From positions 1 to 8,179 of the forward strand of contig JAEYEL010000145.1 of assembly GCA_023403475.1 (NCBI GenBank): a DNA stretch of 8,179 bases, read 5' to 3'. The stretch comes from Actinomycetes bacterium (GTDB lineage Bacteria; Actinomycetota; Coriobacteriia; Coriobacteriales; Eggerthellaceae). Numbering within the stretch: position 1 is the first letter of the stretch; each line of letters begins with the position of its first letter. Shown one piece after another: positions 5,805-8,179 of the stretch. The notes under the pieces were generated by a model. It was given only the letters and a program-made list of their open reading frames with translations, ran no database searches and was not told the origin of the DNA. Position numbers and translations under genes: made by a program.

Positions 5805-5834
5805 AGGATACCACAACAATACGCGTCTTGGGAA
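5805..5834 (-). promoter_or_regulatory. candidate rpoD promoter
   Basis: On the minus strand TTCCCA (5829-5834) and TATCCT (5805-5810) are 18 bp apart, each matching the sigma-70 consensus at four of six positions. They lie 72 bp upstream of the GTG start in the 167-bp gap after priA. TTGTTG followed by TGTATT slightly downstream is an alternative. The gap suggests separate initiation, but neither candidate is strong. Confidence 0.3.
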
Positions 5835-5857
5835 ACGAGTTTCACGTCGTCACCAAG
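5827..5857 (-). other. imperfect stem-loop between priA and rpoD
   Basis: CTTGG (5827-5831) pairs with CCAAG (5853-5857), and inside them ACGA and TCGT can pair across an eight-base loop. It lies 44-74 bp past the priA stop. There is no T run on either strand, so it is a weak terminator candidate at best, and it overlaps the proposed rpoD -35. Confidence 0.25.
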
Positions 5858-5900
5858 ATTGCAGGGATTGGGAAGTTGGGAATAAACAAAGGCGAGAAAG

Positions 5901-8179
5901 CTACAGAAGGTCGTTCGGATCCACGTCCACCGCCACGTTCACCGCAGCGTTCGGTTTGCGCGAGCGGAAGAAGGGCGCAAGCACGCCCGACAGATCTTCG
6001 CCGAGCGGACATTTGACCACGATATGCCAGCGGTACGTGCCGCGCAGCTTCGCTAGGACGCAGGGTGCCGCAGGCAGCACGCACCACTCTTCCCCACCGT
6101 AGTCGCGGACGTGAGCCGAAAGAGCCCGATGCAGGTCTTCCGCCGCATGCCGCACGGCTTCCTCGTCTTTCCCCCACGCAAGCACGTTCGCCATGCGCAC
6201 GTAGGGAGGATACCCGAGCATCTTGCGTTTGGGCAGCTCATCTCGAAGAAACAACGCACGGTCGTAGGCGGCGGCGGCGCGAACGGCCACGGAATCGGCC
6301 TCGTAGGTCTGCACGAGAACGCGTCCGGGAAGGCTGGCGCGACCAGCGCGACCTGCCACCTGCTCTATGAGGTCGAACGTGCGCTCGCCCGCGCGATAGT
6401 CGGGCAGATGCAGCTGCGTGTCGGCGTTGATGACACCCACGAGCGTCACGTCGTCGAAATCAAGGCCCTTCGCTATCATCTGCGTGCCCAGAAGAACCGC
6501 CGCGTCGGCGGCTGCGAACTCCTCGAGCAGACGCTGATGAGCGCCCTTCCCGGAGGTCGTGTCGGCATCCATGCGCACGATGGGCACCCTTTGCCCCACG
6601 CCCGGCATCGCATCGAGCAGCGCGCGCAGTTCGGCTTCGACACGCTGCGTTCCCGCCCCGAACTTCTTCAGGTACGGGCTTCCGCATTTCGGGCACACGG
6701 GAGGCGTGGGCACACGGTAGCTGCAATGATGGCAGATAAGGGCGGCTCCGCGTTCGTGGTAGGTAAGCGAGGTGGAACACGACGGGCATTCGGGCACGAA
6801 TCCGCAATCGCGGCAGAGCAAAAACTTCGCAAATCCTCGCTGATTGAGCAAAAGCACCGCCTTGTGACTGCAGATAAGCTCCTCTTGCAGCGCTCGGGTA
6901 AGGCGTCCCGAGAACATGGAGCGCGACCCTGTGTGGAACTCCTTTGCCATATCGACGACCTCGATTTGAGGCAAAGGCTTCCCATTGGCGCGCTCGGGCA
7001 GTTTCACGTGGTGCCAAAGCGGGTCTTTCGCGCACGCGTAAAGCGCCTCTACAGAAGGCGTCGCGCTGCCGAGCACCACGGCGGCCCCTGCGCGGCGCGC
7101 CATCCACACCGCCACGTCGCGCGCGTGGTAGCGCGGTGCGCTGTCCTGCTTGTAAGATCCCTCGTGCTCCTCGTCTATGACGATGAGGCCAAGGTTTCGA
7201 AGCGGCGTGAACAGAGCGCTTCTAGCGCCCACCACCACGCGCGCGCACCCGCTGCGGATGAAGTCCCACTGATCGTAGCGCTCGCCTTGGCTCATGCGCG
7301 AATGCATGACGGCCACCCTGTTGCCGAAACGCCCGCGAAAGCGAGCCACCGTCTGCGGCGTGAGCGAGATTTCGGGGACGAGCACGCACGCCGTGCGCCC
7401 TTGCGCAAACACAGCCTCGATGGCTCGCAGATATACTTCCGTCTTGCCCGAGCCAGTCACCCCGTCGACAAGAACCACTTCCCCGCGCTGGGAGCCAAAC
7501 GCCTCCTCGATGGCGAGAAGCGCGCGCGCCTGCCCCTCCGTGAGCTCGGGCTTGGAAGAGGGAACGAAACCAGACGGTGCCACAGGCTGGTTCCCTCCAA
7601 CTCCCGATAAGGCGGTTTCGACGGCGGGGGCGCGGAGTGAAGGCTGCGCAGCTTCTGAACGCAGCTCTCCCGTCGTCGAAACCGCCGGCGCCACAGGCTG
7701 GCCCCCCAACACCGGAACCCCCCGCATGCGGCGCCTGTGCTCGATGCGCACGACGCCTTGCTTCTCGAGCGCCTTGAGCGGGGAAGAAACCGCGCCGAAC
7801 TCGCAGGAAAGCTCGGCCACGCGCACTTCGCCCGCACGCAGAGCCTCGACGATAGCCGCCTGCTTGACGGCGTTCTTTCGCGGGGCGAACGACGAAAACG
7901 CCTCGCCTGGCACCACCCAGCGATCATCCACCTCGCCCACCGTAGGCTCCTCGAGCCGCCAGTAGCCTTCGCGGGTGCGCACCATGCGCGGCACGCCTCC
8001 GGGCGGCGTGAACAGACGCACGCACGACGAGAGCGGCGCGATGTAGCGCTCGGAGAGCCACTGCGCACACGCCGCGCCCTCTTCGTCGAAGTACGGCTTC
8101 GAAAGCACCCGTTCGATGGACTTGAGCTTTCTCGCGTCCACTTTAGTACGACTTTCGGGCTGCGCCGTCGCATCCTCGT
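5901..8179 (-). CDS. priA: primosomal protein N' (PriA replication-restart helicase), 5' end outside the window
   Basis: Superfamily 2 3'-to-5' helicase that recognises stalled forks and loads the replicative helicase. Counting from the in-frame GTG at 8141 (746 codons), it shows a winged-helix region (about 85-140), Walker A GVTGSGKTE (227-235), DEEH (323-326), LGSATPS (357-363), eight zinc-binding cysteines (443, 446, 452, 455, 470, 473, 483, 486), GTQMIAKGLDF (552-562) and QVAGRAGR (594-601). The GTG is not taken as the start. The frame stays open to the window edge (TAQPESRTK precedes it), and about 50-60 residues of the usual N-terminal 3'-DNA-end-binding domain are missing, so the gene begins to the right. 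A Pro/Ala/Ser/Gly-rich linker (about 142-200) with repeats separates the winged helix from the helicase. The gene ends DPNDLL-TAG, 167 bp before rpoD. Confidence 0.96.
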   Translation of the reverse strand, partial: EDATAQPESRTKVDARKLKSIERVLSKPYFDEEGAACAQWLSERYIAPLSSCVRLFTPPGGVPRMVRTREGYWRLEEPTVGEVDDRWVVPGEAFSSFAPRKNAVKQAAIVEALRAGEVRVAELSCEFGAVSSPLKALEKQGVVRIEHRRRMRGVPVLGGQPVAPAVSTTGELRSEAAQPSLRAPAVETALSGVGGNQPVAPSGFVPSSKPELTEGQARALLAIEEAFGSQRGEVVLVDGVTGSGKTEVYLRAIEAVFAQGRTACVLVPEISLTPQTVARFRGRFGNRVAVMHSRMSQGERYDQWDFIRSGCARVVVGARSALFTPLRNLGLIVIDEEHEGSYKQDSAPRYHARDVAVWMARRAGAAVVLGSATPSVEALYACAKDPLWHHVKLPERANGKPLPQIEVVDMAKEFHTGSRSMFSGRLTRALQEELICSHKAVLLLNQRGFAKFLLCRDCGFVPECPSCSTSLTYHERGAALICHHCSYRVPTPPVCPKCGSPYLKKFGAGTQRVEAELRALLDAMPGVGQRVPIVRMDADTTSGKGAHQRLLEEFAAADAAVLLGTQMIAKGLDFDDVTLVGVINADTQLHLPDYRAGERTFDLIEQVAGRAGRASLPGRVLVQTYEADSVAVRAAAAYDRALFLRDELPKRKMLGYPPYVRMANVLAWGKDEEAVRHAAEDLHRALSAHVRDYGGEEWCVLPAAPCVLAKLRGTYRWHIVVKCPLGEDLSGVLAPFFRSRKPNAAVNVAVDVDPNDLL
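7579..7710. repeat. direct and inverted repeats within the priA linker
   Basis: GCCACAGGCTGG occurs at 7579-7590 and 7690-7701, both followed by C-rich sequence ending CCAAC. Between them, GGCGGTTTCGACG (7611-7623) is perfectly inverted at 7674-7686. In the protein they give the two QPVAP boxes and the AVSTT/AVETA pair of the interdomain linker. The arrangement looks like local duplication within a loosely constrained stretch. Confidence 0.75.

Noticed and set aside
6111..7610. A 499-codon plus-strand open frame opposite priA
   Set aside because: Antisense shadow rich in Arg and His, with no family resemblance; priA on the other strand carries all helicase motifs.
8139..8141. GTG as the true priA start
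   Set aside because: It would remove the first 50-60 residues of the conserved N-terminal domain; the frame remains open to the window edge with plausible PriA-like sequence.

Overview
The window is GC-rich chromosomal DNA carrying core housekeeping genes. It most likely comes from a high-GC Gram-positive of the Coriobacteriia (Eggerthella, Gordonibacter or a relative). This is inferred from protein style (a group 1 sigma factor ending KLKDYLED, a TrpS of the 'GDRPTGRLHLGHY' type, a fused RlmKL) and base composition; no database search was possible, so the genus is not established.

Layout, left to right: a short leader (1-228) and trpS on the plus strand (229-1275). Everything else reads leftward. 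A 320-bp gap after trpS holds a perfect 15-bp hairpin and what looks like the wreck of a HigBA toxin-antitoxin pair. Next comes a CAU-anticodon tRNA gene (1595-1669), probably tRNA-Ile2, with its own promoter on the right and terminator on the left. A repeat-filled, gene-free stretch (about 1712-2158) contains a perfect 34-bp inverted repeat around 118 bp, three degenerate tandem copies of an A-tract motif, a 25-bp direct repeat and an 8-bp hairpin. Then come rlmKL (2159-4456), rpoD/sigA (4456-5733) and the 3' part of priA (5901 to the right edge).

The leftward genes cover replication restart (PriA), the main sigma factor (RpoD), 23S rRNA methylation (RlmKL) and translation (the tRNA). rpoD and rlmKL overlap by one base (TAGTG) and are probably translationally coupled. 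priA ends 167 bp before the rpoD start, so rpoD may have its own promoter. trpS converges on the tRNA unit.

No complete new defence or mobile system is visible. The points most worth a second look are the HigBA relic beside the tRNA, the nested repeat family between the tRNA and rlmKL, and an RlmL half that has lost the residues expected for catalysis while the RlmK half looks intact.
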